A stretch of DNA of 64,000 bases from Myxococcales bacterium (GTDB lineage: Bacteria; Myxococcota_A; Polyangia; Haliangiales; Haliangiaceae), in contig JADKKI010000004.1 in assembly GCA_016720595.1 (NCBI GenBank), forward strand, positions 62,001 to 126,000, read 5' to 3'. Every line of letters begins with the position of its first letter. Position 1 is the first letter of the stretch. Positions 32,672-41,717 of this stretch are shown in pieces. Both the position numbers and the translations under genes were made by a program. The notes below the pieces were generated by a model. It had not been told where the DNA came from, did not search any database, and saw nothing but the letters and a program-made list of their open reading frames with translations.

Positions 32672-33571
32672 ATGCCCCGTTTCCGTCTCTCGAAGCTGCT
32701 CCTGATTTCGACGTTCGCCTTTGCGGCCCCCGCGGTCGCCGGGGGCAAGGCCGCGCCCAAGAAGGCTCCGGCCGCCAAGGCTCCCGCCAAGACCCCCAAG
32801 GTCCCGCCCAAGAAGGTGGTGCCGCCGCCCGGACCCGAGCAGAAGAAGAAGCTCGCCGGGCTGCTCGGTGACTACAAGTTCGGGATGACCAAGGACGAGG
32901 TCATCGCGGACTTCTCGAAGTCGCTCGACGCCGCATACGCGGACAAGCTCAAGGGCACCACCGACGTCGCGGCGCAGGACCGGATCCGCGCGGACAAGAA
33001 GCGCGAGATCAACACGTTCAAGGGCACGTTCGTCTCGTTCGAGCTGAACAAGCCGTCGCCGTGGGATGTCTCGATCGTCGAGGAGGAGCTCGCCCACGAT
33101 ACGGGTGAGGCGATGCTCGAGCGCTGGGAGAACCAGGGCGGCAAGAACCAGCGCCGGTTCTTCTTCTTCTACCAGGGCAAGCTCTGGAAGATGTTCGTCT
33201 CCCTCGACGTCTCGATCCTCCCCGAGGACAAGAAGAACTTCGACACGTTCCAGAGCGTGATGACCGGTCAGTACGGCCCGGGCGAGATCGAGCCCGGCCG
33301 GATCACCTGGCACGCCGGCGAGTTCGAGGTCCGCGCCGTCGACAAGCTGAAGAGCTACGACGCGCTCGGCCTCGCGATCGAGGACACCGCGGTGAAGAAG
33401 GAGGTCCTCGCGATGCGGGAGGCCAAGGCGCCGCCGAAGAAGGACACCTCGTCGGTGATCAAGGCCGTGATCGATCCGGACCACAAGGATCATCCGGACG
33501 TGAAGTCGAACGGCAACGCCGTCGACGACGTGATCAAGGCGCAGGGCGGCACGCCGCCCAAGCGCAAGTAA
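32672..33571 (+). CDS. Secreted protein of unknown function with a Lys/Pro-rich linker
   Basis: 299 residues. ATG 32672 is fixed by GAGGAGG 4 bp upstream (32661-32667); an in-frame GTG at 32651 is less likely. Signal peptide ends PAVAGG, followed by a Lys/Ala/Pro-rich tether of about 40 residues (about 22-60). The remaining domain (YKFGMTKDEVIADF onward, then FFFFYQGKLWKMFVSLDVS) is mixed alpha/beta and lacks cysteines. It resembles uncharacterised myxobacterial exported proteins; no function assigned. It stands alone, and its stop is directly followed by a member of the intergenic repeat family described at 33570. Confidence 0.75.
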   Translation: MPRFRLSKLLLISTFAFAAPAVAGGKAAPKKAPAAKAPAKTPKVPPKKVVPPPGPEQKKKLAGLLGDYKFGMTKDEVIADFSKSLDAAYADKLKGTTDVAAQDRIRADKKREINTFKGTFVSFELNKPSPWDVSIVEEELAHDTGEAMLERWENQGGKNQRRFFFFYQGKLWKMFVSLDVSILPEDKKNFDTFQSVMTGQYGPGEIEPGRITWHAGEFEVRAVDKLKSYDALGLAIEDTAVKKEVLAMREAKAPPKKDTSSVIKAVIDPDHKDHPDVKSNGNAVDDVIKAQGGTPPKRK

Positions 33572-33741
33572 CCGCCAAGGGCTCCGCGCCGGTCGCCACA
33601 GCTCCGCGGTTCGCGCCTGGCGGTTCGGCCCGGGAGGACCAACGCACACAGGGGCGCCTTGTGCGCGTTCGTGGCGCAAAGGGGGCAGCGGCGGTCGGAC
33701 CAGCGAACAGGAGAGCGTGGCGGTTCGCCCCGGGCGGTTCG
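33570..33741. repeat. Convergent intergenic region with ACCGCCAAGG / GGCGGTTCG repeats
   Basis: The 170-bp gap between two convergent genes is bounded by AACCGCCAAGG (overlapping the stop at 33569-33571) on the left and GGGCGGTTCG directly against the right gene's stop. Further GGCGGTTCG-type copies lie in between (near 33620, 33719 and 33735). The left copy and the right copies face each other as inverted repeats. The same motif family fills 49140-49666. Confidence 0.7.
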
Positions 33742-35004
33742 TTACATGAAGAACGAGAACCGCGTGCTCTTGTTCGATTCGGTCTGCAGCCGGCTCTCGA
33801 GCTTGTTGCCCTCGTCGAGCAGGCCCTTGACCTTGTCGGTGCCGTGGATGCGGTCGTAGATCGCGCGGAGGCGCTTCTGGTAGTAGGTCTCGGAGGCGAC
33901 GCCCTCCGCACCCTTGACCAGCGAATCGCGCACGCCACCGGGGAGCATCAGCACGAGCTTCTTGGTCGGGACGTTGTCGGAGCCCGACGTCACCAGGTCG
34001 CCCTGGATGAACGGCGCGCCCGGCTCGGCGCGGTACGTGAAGCCGCTCGGCGACTCGCCCTCGGCGCACTTGCCGCCGCTCGCGATCTTGCCGCCGCAGA
34101 CCGGCGGTCCGAGCTCCACGACCTTCGCACCGAAGTCGACCTTCTCGGTCTCGGTCGGCGACTGGACGAGGATGGCGTAGCGGAACTGCCCGGTGAGGAG
34201 CGAGTTCTCGGTCTCCTTGAGCTCGCCGGTGGCCTGCTTCTCCTTCGCCCGCTTGAAGGCCATGTCGTCGAACTTCGCGCTCTTCATGTGAAGATCGATG
34301 AGCGACTTGATCTCGGCGACACCGGCGTAGAACGAGAGGATCTGACCGGAGACCTCGGCGTCGAGCGAGTTCTGCTTCGCGCGGAACACGATCTCGCTCT
34401 TGACGTCGAGACCCTTCACGATCGACTCGAGCTGCTTGTCGAGTGCCGAGTCCGGCTTGAACGAGTTCTTCGACTTCGCCTCGTCGAGCAGGGTGTCGAG
34501 ACTCGACAGCTGCTGCTTGAGGTTGGTCACGGTCGACGGCGAGGTCTTGTCACCGAGGATCGCCTTCACGTCGCCGAGGCTGGCGTTGTACGTGCTCGCA
34601 CCCTGACCGATCTTGCCGATCGCCACGCCGACGATCAGCGCGACGACGGCAGGCACCGCGATCCGCGCGACCTTCGCGCCGGTCGAGCTCGAGCCGACGT
34701 TCTCGACGGGCTTGCCGTCGTTCACGATCACGATCTCGGGAGCGCGTTGCACGGTGCCGACGGCCGCCATCGCGTTCATCGCGCCGAACGGATCGTCCGC
34801 GGCGTTAGGAATCGCGGGAGCGGCCGGCTGCTGCTGCACGCCGGGAGGAGGTGGCAAGTTCATGCCGGGCGGGGCCATCACCCCACCAGACCCACCATTG
34901 GCGCGCGTCTGCCCCGTCGTAGGCGCAGCTGCGCCTTTCTTCAGGCCCAGGCGTGCCTTCAGGTCGCTGATGTCGCGAGAACCCTTCTGCTTCGAGTCGC
35001 TCAA
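33742..35004 (-). CDS. Single-pass membrane protein of unknown function
   Basis: 420 residues. A TTG start at 35004 is supported by GGAGG with a 7-bp spacer and by a sigma-70 promoter upstream. The N-terminus is cytoplasmic by prediction, with a conserved-looking DISDLKARLGLKK segment and a Pro/Gln-rich linker. One transmembrane helix lies near 112-130 (VARIAVPAVVALIVGVAIG). A helical, probably coiled-coil, periplasmic region of about 290 residues follows. Two cysteines (PPVCGGKIASGGKC) may form a disulfide. The family is unknown to me. It is convergent with the secreted-protein gene and divergent from the surface-protein gene at 35314. Confidence 0.78.
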   Translation of the reverse strand: MSDSKQKGSRDISDLKARLGLKKGAAAPTTGQTRANGGSGGVMAPPGMNLPPPPGVQQQPAAPAIPNAADDPFGAMNAMAAVGTVQRAPEIVIVNDGKPVENVGSSSTGAKVARIAVPAVVALIVGVAIGKIGQGASTYNASLGDVKAILGDKTSPSTVTNLKQQLSSLDTLLDEAKSKNSFKPDSALDKQLESIVKGLDVKSEIVFRAKQNSLDAEVSGQILSFYAGVAEIKSLIDLHMKSAKFDDMAFKRAKEKQATGELKETENSLLTGQFRYAILVQSPTETEKVDFGAKVVELGPPVCGGKIASGGKCAEGESPSGFTYRAEPGAPFIQGDLVTSGSDNVPTKKLVLMLPGGVRDSLVKGAEGVASETYYQKRLRAIYDRIHGTDKVKGLLDEGNKLESRLQTESNKSTRFSFFM

Positions 35005-35030
35005 AAGAAGACCTCCGTTCGGCAGACGAG

Positions 35031-35060
35031 ACTTTAGGGACCCAACGTCTCAAGTGTCAA
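35031..35060 (-). promoter_or_regulatory. Sigma-70-like promoter of the membrane-protein gene
   Basis: On the minus strand, TTGACA (35060-35055) and TAAAGT (35036-35031) are separated by 18 bp. The -35 is a perfect consensus and the -10 matches four of six. A start near 35024 gives a leader of about 20 nt to the TTG codon, with the Shine-Dalgarno in between. Confidence 0.65.
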
Positions 35061-35313
35061 GGATGCCCGTGGATTGGCGGAGTTGCAGAGCGGTTTGGAG
35101 CTGTCTCCGGCTCACCACAGGAACACCCCATCGTGAAAAGCCGGTCACACCCCGGCAGCCGAACCGATCTCTGGGGCACTGTAAGGACGCATAACTCCGG
35201 ACGTTTCATGTCCGAGGTGCACCTGGCCGAGCTGGCCCGTGAGGTGCACACTAAACCTTCTGGCGTCCTCGGGCGTCTACTACGCACACGGAATCCTTCG
35301 AAAGGCTCACCCA
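35061..35313 (+). other. Intergenic region upstream of the surface-protein gene
   Basis: Together with the promoter segment this makes a 309-bp divergent gap. It contains a direct repeat GAGGTGCAC (35214-35222 and 35241-35249) whose GTGCAC core is palindromic. A short frame starting at 35208 repeats the residues EVH but has no ribosome-binding site and I do not call it a gene. No clear promoter for the plus gene was seen. Confidence 0.4.
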
Positions 35314-36192
35314 GTGAACCGCAGCGTCGCTCTCCTCGTTGGTGCCCTCGGCCTCGCCACCACCCTGCTCCACAGCGAGACGGCCGAAGCCGGTCGTGGT
35401 CGCGTGTGGTTTGGTGGCGGCGGTGGCGTCCGCATTGGCGGCCACGTGTCTGGCTCCGTCCACTGGTCGTCGCCGCCCCGCTCGTCGTGGCGCCCGCGCA
35501 CCTGGTCGGTCGGCGGCAGCATCTGGGTCGGTCGCCAGAGCTATGCCCCGCGCTACTACCGCCCGTACTACTACTATCCGCAGTACGTCCCCTCGTACTA
35601 CGGCGAGTCGAACTACTACCCGGTCGCCCCGGCCACGTACGCTCCCGGCGTCGTCGCGGTGGTCGCCGATCCCCGCCCGGAGCTGCCGAAGCTCGGCATC
35701 GGCCTGTTCGCGGGTGGCGTCAGCGTGCAGGACCAGGACGACTCGAACGACATGGGCCTCGTCGGTCGCCTCCGCCTCGGCAATGGTGGCCTCCTGATCG
35801 AGGGCGAGCTCGGCAAGACCCACTACACCAACGACCTCCGCGTCGATCGCCGTCTCGGTGCCTCGCTGATCTGGGAGATCGGCGCGCGCAATCGGTTCGC
35901 GCCCTACCTCCTCGCGGGGCTCGGCGTGCAGCAGGCGGACGTCGCCAACGAGTTCACCACCACTCAGAACTTCGCCGAGCTCGGCGTCGGCATCCGCTAC
36001 GCGGTGACCCCGCACTTCCACCTCACCGCGGACGTTCGCGCGGGCAGCCGCGACACGATGTCGAGCGACAACCCGCCGACCGCCAACGTCGACGGCACCA
36101 TCGCCCGCACCGTCGCCCCCCCGTCGCCGACGGCGGCCAACGACAACGAGAACTACACGCGCGCGCGGCTCTCGGCGATCCTGTACTTCTAG
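35314..36192 (+). CDS. Exported Tyr/Gly-rich protein with a C-terminal beta-barrel
   Basis: 292 residues from GTG 35314, with AAAGG upstream. A signal peptide ends about SETAEAG. The mature N-terminus is rich in Gly, Ser, Trp and Tyr (residues about 30-110, including a run of tyrosines PYYYYPQYVP), probably flexible or surface-exposed. The last about 150 residues alternate in the manner of a porin-like beta-barrel (LGIGLFAGGVSV, GLVGRLRLGNGGLLIEGEL, ASLIWEIGA, YLLAGLGV) and end in LYF, a C-terminal aromatic typical of outer-membrane proteins. No specific family. A clean terminator follows at 36218. Confidence 0.78.
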   Translation: MNRSVALLVGALGLATTLLHSETAEAGRGRVWFGGGGGVRIGGHVSGSVHWSSPPRSSWRPRTWSVGGSIWVGRQSYAPRYYRPYYYYPQYVPSYYGESNYYPVAPATYAPGVVAVVADPRPELPKLGIGLFAGGVSVQDQDDSNDMGLVGRLRLGNGGLLIEGELGKTHYTNDLRVDRRLGASLIWEIGARNRFAPYLLAGLGVQQADVANEFTTTQNFAELGVGIRYAVTPHFHLTADVRAGSRDTMSSDNPPTANVDGTIARTVAPPSPTAANDNENYTRARLSAILYF

Positions 36193-36217
36193 TCAGCGCG
36201 CTCCTCTCTGATGGTTC

Positions 36218-36250
36218 CCGGCCGCGTTCTTCGCGGCCGGTTCTGTTTTC
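36218..36250 (+). terminator. Rho-independent terminator after the surface-protein gene
   Basis: A 9-bp perfect stem CCGGCCGCG / CGCGGCCGG with loop TTCTT (36218-36240), followed by TTCTGTTTTC. The stem extends by a few bases on the outer side. It sits 26 bp past the stop. Confidence 0.85.
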
Positions 36251-36265
36251 GGCTACGATCTCCGC

Positions 36266-37165
36266 GTGATCTCGGGGATCCAGCAGCGCCAGCTCACGGC
36301 GCGCGACGGCACCCGCATTGGCTATCAGGTGCGCGGTACCGGACCAGCCGTGGTGCTCGCCAATGGGCTCGGCGGGACCTACCTCGCGTTCCAGCACCTC
36401 TATGGTGCGCTCGAGAGCTACCGGACGATCTGCTGGGACTATCGCGGGCTGTACAGCTCGAGCGCCCCGAAGGATCCGCAGGCCAACACGGTCGTGCATC
36501 AGGTCGAGGACCTGATCGAGATCCTCGACGCAGAGGGCATCGACGAGGTCGTGATCGCGGGCTGGTCGATGGGCGTCCAGGTCGCCTTCGAGACCGTGCG
36601 CCGTCATCGGGCGCGCGTGAAGGGGCTCTATCTCGTCAACGGGACCTACGGGCATGCGTTCCGCACCGTGATGGGCAGCCGGCTGATCGGCCGGACGATC
36701 CCGCTGCTCCTCCGGCTCGTGCGGGCGCAGGCCGCGCTCGCCGGGCTCGCCACCCGCCGGGTCGCCGGCTCGGATGCGCTGATCGCCGCGATGAAGCGGT
36801 TCGGCCTCGTCAGCCAGACCATCGACCTGGAGATCTTTCGCGCGGTGGCCGCGGGGTTTCAGGGCATCGACTGGGTGATCTACAGTGACCTCCTGAACCG
36901 GCTCGACGAACACGACGCGGAAGCCGTGCTCACGACGATCGACGTCCCGACGACGATCATCACCGGCGATCGAGACCTGATGACCCCGCCATCGACCGCC
37001 GAGCACCTCCATCGGGCGATCCGCGGCTCGCGGATGGTCGTGATCAAGGGCGGCACTCACTACACGCCGGTCGAGTATCCGGCGGTGCTGATCGACGAGC
37101 TCGATCGTCTCCTCGCCCGGACCATCGGGTGGGAGCGCGCTACGACCACGGAGGCGCGAGCCTGA
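36266..37165 (+). CDS. Alpha/beta hydrolase
   Basis: 299 residues from GTG 36266. Fold markers: VVLANGLGGTY (oxyanion), DYRGLYSS, the nucleophile GWSMGVQ (Ser of G-x-S-x-G, about residue 107), the acid strand TTIITGDRDLMTPP and the histidine in GGTHYTPVEYP. It resembles haloperoxidase/esterase relatives (Abhydrolase_1); substrate unknown. Its stop overlaps the start of the downstream kinase gene (TGATG at 37163), so they are co-translated. Confidence 0.87.
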   Translation: MISGIQQRQLTARDGTRIGYQVRGTGPAVVLANGLGGTYLAFQHLYGALESYRTICWDYRGLYSSSAPKDPQANTVVHQVEDLIEILDAEGIDEVVIAGWSMGVQVAFETVRRHRARVKGLYLVNGTYGHAFRTVMGSRLIGRTIPLLLRLVRAQAALAGLATRRVAGSDALIAAMKRFGLVSQTIDLEIFRAVAAGFQGIDWVIYSDLLNRLDEHDAEAVLTTIDVPTTIITGDRDLMTPPSTAEHLHRAIRGSRMVVIKGGTHYTPVEYPAVLIDELDRLLARTIGWERATTTEARA

Positions 37166-38994
37166 TGCCAGCGTGTCCGGTCTGTAATGAGGACGTCCTC
37201 GACATCGATGTGAAGTGCCCGCACTGCGGTGCGCCGATCGGCGCCACGGGCGCGCACCGCATGCTCGGCCAGGTCGTGCTCGGTCAGTACGAGCTGGTGG
37301 ACGTGCTGGGGCAGGGCGGCATGAGCGTGGTGTTCAAGGGCAAGCACAAGCTCACGGATCAGGAGGTCGCCCTCAAGATCCTCCCGCCCGAGCTCGCGGC
37401 GCACAGCCAGGTCAAGGGCCGGTTCCTCGAGGAGGCCAAGGCGCTCGCCGCCCTCGATCATCCGAACATCGTCCACCTCTACAACTTCGGCGAGGAGAAG
37501 GGCTACTTCGTCCTCGCGATGCAGTTCGTCCAGGGCCGGACCTGGGAGCGCATCATCCTCGAGAACAAGCGGATGGACTGGAAGGCGTCGTGCAAGATCG
37601 CGGTCGATGTCCTGCGCGCGCTCGAGTACGCGCACGGCCGTGGCGTGATCCACCGCGACATGAAGCCATCGAACGTCCTGGTCCGGGCCCACGATGCGAT
37701 GGCGACCGTGATGGATTTCGGCATCGCGAAGATGACGACGTCGACCAAGCTCACGGCGACGGGGCAGACCATGGGCACCGTGCGCTACATGTCGCCCGAG
37801 CAGGTCCGGGGGCAGGAGGTCGATCTCCGCACCGATCTGTATTCGCTCGGCGCCACGCTCTACGAATCGCTGACCGGCGACACGCCGTTCGACGGCAGCA
37901 CGCACTTCGAGATCATGACCAAGCACCTCTCGGAGGCGCCCAAGCCGCCGTCCTCGCTCGGCATCGAGCTGCCCGAGATCGTGGAACAGGCGCTGATGCG
38001 GAGCCTCGCGAAGAAGCCCGACGATCGCTTCGAGAATGCGCGCGAGATGCGCAAGGTCCTCGAAGCGGCGCTACGGCAGGGCGACGCCGGCCTGGTCGAG
38101 ACCCAGCGCCTCAACCGCGACATCCTCGGCGAGGTCCGCAGCGCGAAGCAGACGCCCCCCGCCGCGGCGCGCGTCGCGACCGCCTCAGGCGTCTCACTCG
38201 CGGACGAGCTCGAGCCAGGCATCACGCGTCCGTCGCCGAGCCGCGCAGCTGGGAAGAAGGGAAAGCGTGGGCTCTGGCTCGCGCTCGCCGGCCTGGTGGT
38301 CGCCGGTGGCGCCGCCACGACGATCGTCCTCCTCAAGGGCAAGCCGGCGTCCAAGCCCGAGGGCTGGAAGGCGACGGTCACGGACATCTCCGGCGTCACG
38401 ATGGCAGCCGGCGGGACGTTCGACGGCATCGTGATCGAGACCGTCGGCAAGGTCACGCCGACCGAGATCGCCGGCGTCTACAAGGACACGGTGAAGCGAG
38501 CGCGGACGTTCGCGGCGACCAAGGGCATGACGTTCGTCGAGCCCGTGGCGGTCCAGCAGATCGTCGCGGTCCCGCAGGTCACGTTCTGCGATGTGGGCAC
38601 CTACGCCTCCGGCGCCGCACCGCCAAACTGCCAGCAGATCAGTGGCAGCGCGAACTTCGCCCCGAGCGGTGCGCACCGGCTGTTCGTGCTCGCGGATCCG
38701 ACGCGGCTCGCCGCCGGGATGGTCTCCGCGGTGGTGGTCGGGATCTGCTACTTCGAGCCGGGCGATCAACGGCTCGCAGCGGACACCAAGCACATCGATG
38801 CGCTGTGCACGGTGATGCGAGACTTCCAGTCGAGCGAGACCGCCGCGAGCAGCCCCCCCAACGGTGGTTCGGGGTCGGCGAGCCGATCAGGATCCGATGG
38901 CTCGGGGTCTGCCACGACCGTGCCCGGGACGGGGAGCGCGGGCTCGGGTGCAGCACCCAGGCCAGTCAAGCCTGCCAAGAAGCCCGCGCGTTGA
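37165..38994 (+). CDS. Ser/Thr protein kinase with N-terminal zinc ribbon and C-terminal exported domain
   Basis: 609 residues. N-terminal zinc ribbon C-x2-C ... C-x2-C (residues 4-21). Kinase domain: GQGGMSVVFKG near 50, AL-K in EVALKIL near 70, HRDMKPSN near 163 and DFG near 185; complete, hence likely active. A juxtamembrane region precedes one transmembrane helix (about 368-390). The outer domain of about 170 residues contains two cysteines and ends in a Ser/Gly-rich then Pro/Lys tail. Typical myxobacterial kinase design with the sensor outside. The upstream hydrolase overlaps its start. Confidence 0.92.
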   Translation: MPACPVCNEDVLDIDVKCPHCGAPIGATGAHRMLGQVVLGQYELVDVLGQGGMSVVFKGKHKLTDQEVALKILPPELAAHSQVKGRFLEEAKALAALDHPNIVHLYNFGEEKGYFVLAMQFVQGRTWERIILENKRMDWKASCKIAVDVLRALEYAHGRGVIHRDMKPSNVLVRAHDAMATVMDFGIAKMTTSTKLTATGQTMGTVRYMSPEQVRGQEVDLRTDLYSLGATLYESLTGDTPFDGSTHFEIMTKHLSEAPKPPSSLGIELPEIVEQALMRSLAKKPDDRFENAREMRKVLEAALRQGDAGLVETQRLNRDILGEVRSAKQTPPAAARVATASGVSLADELEPGITRPSPSRAAGKKGKRGLWLALAGLVVAGGAATTIVLLKGKPASKPEGWKATVTDISGVTMAAGGTFDGIVIETVGKVTPTEIAGVYKDTVKRARTFAATKGMTFVEPVAVQQIVAVPQVTFCDVGTYASGAAPPNCQQISGSANFAPSGAHRLFVLADPTRLAAGMVSAVVVGICYFEPGDQRLAADTKHIDALCTVMRDFQSSETAASSPPNGGSGSASRSGSDGSGSATTVPGTGSAGSGAAPRPVKPAKKPAR

Positions 38995-39040
38995 TTGACA
39001 ACCCCGCGTCGGCACACGAATAATCGCGCCCGGAGGGAGC

Positions 39041-40528
39041 ATGTCCCGCACCGTTATCGCCGCGGTTGTTGCTGTGGTGATCGCCGCTCTCACGGCGATC
39101 GCATTTTTTGTCACGTCCACCAGCTTCGACCAGCGCATCAAGGCCAATGCTGACGCGCAGTTGATCCGCGCCCATCAGCTGATCGGCAAGCTCAGCCAGC
39201 TCGGAGGGATCGACGTCGCCAACAAGGCGGAGCGCCTCGCGGCGATCCCCGAGTTCGTGAAGTCGATCAAGACCGACAGCGAGTCCGAGCGCCAGTCGCA
39301 GGCACGGATCGGGTTCCAGCGCTTCCTCGCGAAGACCGAAGGCACCAAGCCCGACATCATCGCGCTCGTCGATGCCACCGGGAACGTCCTGGCGATGAAC
39401 GAGGTGCAGAGCGTCGTCGCCAAGCAGTGGAAGAACGACAAGGGCGAGTCGATCGTCCCGGCGATCACCGTGGTGCTCGGCAAGAAGGTCATCATCAGTG
39501 ACTTCTGGACGCAGGGGGACAAGGGCCTCATGCGGATCGGCGTGGCGCCCGTGATCGATCCGGACGCGCCGATCAACCCGAAGGATGTCGAGGGCGTCTC
39601 GATCATCGGCGCGATCGTCGTCGCCTACGCGCAGACCGCCAAGGAGACCCAGCGCGATGCTACGTCGCTCGGCACCGAGCTCGCGTACGTCGATGGCAAG
39701 CGCGTCGTCGCCACCAGCTTCAAGCGCGGCGGCGGGACCGAGGAGGACACGGCGCGGGCCAAGCAGCTCGCCGATCTCCTCGCGTCCGGCGCGATCGGTG
39801 ACACCAACGCCAAGCAGAAGATCAAGCTCGGCGACGACAACTACCTGGTCGCCAGCGTCCAGATGCCACGGTCGGCCACCAAGGATCTCCCGAAGGAGTA
39901 CCCGCCGATCACCGCCGGTGCGGTGCTGCTGTCGCCGATCATCGAGGAGGGCAGCACCTCGGGCACGGTCAAGCTGTTCGTGCTCCTGCTCGGCGGCGGC
40001 GCCCTCGCGCTCGCGATGCTCGGCCTCTACCTCTCGCACCGCCGCCTGATCGCGCAGGTCGATCAGGTCGAGCTCGGCGTCAACGAGATCATCAACGGCA
40101 ACCTCGATCGCACGTTCCGCCCCGTCGGCACCGAGCTCGACGGCCTCTCGAACGCCCTCAACGTCATGCTCGCTCGCCTGCTCGGGCGGCCCGAGCCGGG
40201 CGAAGAGGAGTTCGACGACGACGGCAACCCGGTGGTCCAGGGTCGTGTCGAGTTCGAGGAGGGCGAGGACAAGCCCGCCGTCGATCCGGACATCGCCGCC
40301 CTCGCACAGGAGTCCGAGCCGGACTACTACAAGCGCGTCTACACGGAGTACGTCGCGGCCCGCAAGGCGAGCGGGAATCCCGACGAGGTCTCGTTCGAGA
40401 ACTTCATCGCGAAGTTGAAGGTCAACGAGGGCAAGCTGAAGGCGCAGTACCAGTGCCGCGCCGTCCGGTTCCGCGTCGTCACCAAGGACGGCAAGGTCAC
40501 CCTCAAGCCGGTCCCGATCTTCGCCTAG
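39041..40528 (+). CDS. Membrane sensor-like protein, MXAN_5187-type
   Basis: 495 residues. GGAGG at 39032 precedes the ATG. Helix 1 (residues 4-26) and helix 2 (about 310-330) flank a periplasmic Cache-like domain of about 280 residues. A HAMP-like segment follows (about 331-390), then an acidic linker, and a C-terminal domain (YKRVYTEYVAARKASG onward, closing with KLKAQYQCRAVRFRVV) resembling the MXAN_5187 family of Myxococcus. It has no kinase or GGDEF module, so it presumably passes a signal through protein contacts. Recognition of the family is from memory and moderately certain. Confidence 0.78.
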   Translation: MSRTVIAAVVAVVIAALTAIAFFVTSTSFDQRIKANADAQLIRAHQLIGKLSQLGGIDVANKAERLAAIPEFVKSIKTDSESERQSQARIGFQRFLAKTEGTKPDIIALVDATGNVLAMNEVQSVVAKQWKNDKGESIVPAITVVLGKKVIISDFWTQGDKGLMRIGVAPVIDPDAPINPKDVEGVSIIGAIVVAYAQTAKETQRDATSLGTELAYVDGKRVVATSFKRGGGTEEDTARAKQLADLLASGAIGDTNAKQKIKLGDDNYLVASVQMPRSATKDLPKEYPPITAGAVLLSPIIEEGSTSGTVKLFVLLLGGGALALAMLGLYLSHRRLIAQVDQVELGVNEIINGNLDRTFRPVGTELDGLSNALNVMLARLLGRPEPGEEEFDDDGNPVVQGRVEFEEGEDKPAVDPDIAALAQESEPDYYKRVYTEYVAARKASGNPDEVSFENFIAKLKVNEGKLKAQYQCRAVRFRVVTKDGKVTLKPVPIFA

Positions 40529-40538
40529 GGTCGCTGGG

Positions 40539-41717
40539 ATGACGGTCCAGACCGGGCTCGCGCGGCTCGCGGCCGATGGCAGCTCCCTGCTCGAGGGACG
40601 CCGCCTCGGACTCCTCGTAAATCCCACTGCGGTGGACGCCCAGCTCCACCACGCGATCGAGCTGCTCACCGCGCGGCCCGACCTCAAGGTCACCGCGCTG
40701 TTCGGCCCCGAGCACGGCGTCCGTGGGGACGCGCAGGACATGATCGATGTCGCGGATGCGCGCGATGCGCGGACCGGGCTCCCGGTCTACAGCCTGTACG
40801 GCGCGACCGAAGCGTCGCTGACCCCGACGCCCGAGATGCTCGCCGACATCGACGTCATGGTCTACGACGTCCAGGACATCGGCAGCCGCTACTACACGTT
40901 CGTGTGGACGATGGTGCTCGCGATGCGCGCGTGCGCGAAGGCCGGGAAGTCGTTCTGCGTGCTCGATCGGCCGAACCCGCTCGGCGGGGTGCACATCGAG
41001 GGGCCCGCGATCCAGCCGGGCTTCGAGTCGTTCGTCGGTCTGGTGTCGTGTCCGAACCGCCACGGCCTGACCGCGGGCGAGATCGCGCGCTGGCGGCACG
41101 ATGTCGAGAAGCTGGACCTCGAGCTGTTCGTGCTCAGCATGCGCGGCTGGCAGCGTGACATGCGGTTCGATCACACCGGCCTGCCGTGGGTGCTCCCATC
41201 ACCGAACATGCCGACGCCCGAGACCGCGCTGGTCTACCCGGGCATGTGCCTGGTCGAGGGCACGGAGCTGTCGGAAGGGCGGGGCACCACGCGGCCGTTC
41301 GAGCTCGCCGGCGCGCCGCACCTAGATGGTCACAGGCTCGCCGAGGCGCTCACCGCGATGGAGCTGCCTGGGGTGATGGTTCGCCCGGCGGGGTTCTTGC
41401 CGCAGTTTCAGAAGCACGCGAGGCAGCCGTGCAACGGCGTCCAGCTCCACGTCACGAGTCCGGAGCTGTTCCGTCCGTATCGGACCGGCGTGGCGTTCCT
41501 CAAGGCCTGTTACGACCAGAGCCCGGCGGCGTTCAAGTGGCGCACGAAGGCGTACGAGTTCGTCGACAAGATCCCCGCGATCGATCTGCTCGCGGGCTCG
41601 TCGCAGCTGCGCGAGGGCATCGAGGCGGGCGCGAGCCTGGATGACCTCGCGGCGCGCTGGCCCCGCGACGAAGGCGCGTTCGCCGAACAGCGCGCGGCAT
41701 ATACACTCTACGAATGA
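40539..41717 (+). CDS. NamZ-type exo-beta-N-acetylmuramidase (DUF1343)
   Basis: 392 residues. The whole length matches the DUF1343/NamZ family: RLGLLVNPTAVD, VTALFGPEHGVRG, VYDVQDIGSRYYTF, VLDRPNPLGG, RHGLTAGEIA and PSPNMPTPETA, all in the usual order. NamZ removes terminal N-acetylmuramic acid from peptidoglycan fragments, so a role in cell-wall turnover or recycling is likely. No clear signal peptide, so it may act in the cytoplasm, unlike secreted NamZ. It overlaps nadD by 4 bp (ATGA, 41714-41717). Confidence 0.88.
   Translation: MTVQTGLARLAADGSSLLEGRRLGLLVNPTAVDAQLHHAIELLTARPDLKVTALFGPEHGVRGDAQDMIDVADARDARTGLPVYSLYGATEASLTPTPEMLADIDVMVYDVQDIGSRYYTFVWTMVLAMRACAKAGKSFCVLDRPNPLGGVHIEGPAIQPGFESFVGLVSCPNRHGLTAGEIARWRHDVEKLDLELFVLSMRGWQRDMRFDHTGLPWVLPSPNMPTPETALVYPGMCLVEGTELSEGRGTTRPFELAGAPHLDGHRLAEALTAMELPGVMVRPAGFLPQFQKHARQPCNGVQLHVTSPELFRPYRTGVAFLKACYDQSPAAFKWRTKAYEFVDKIPAIDLLAGSSQLREGIEAGASLDDLAARWPRDEGAFAEQRAAYTLYE

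Noticed and set aside
35208..35313. Short frame beginning MSEVHLAELAREVH as a leader peptide
   Set aside because: No ribosome-binding site, and the peptide merely reflects the direct repeat; the frame then runs as a shadow through the real gene.
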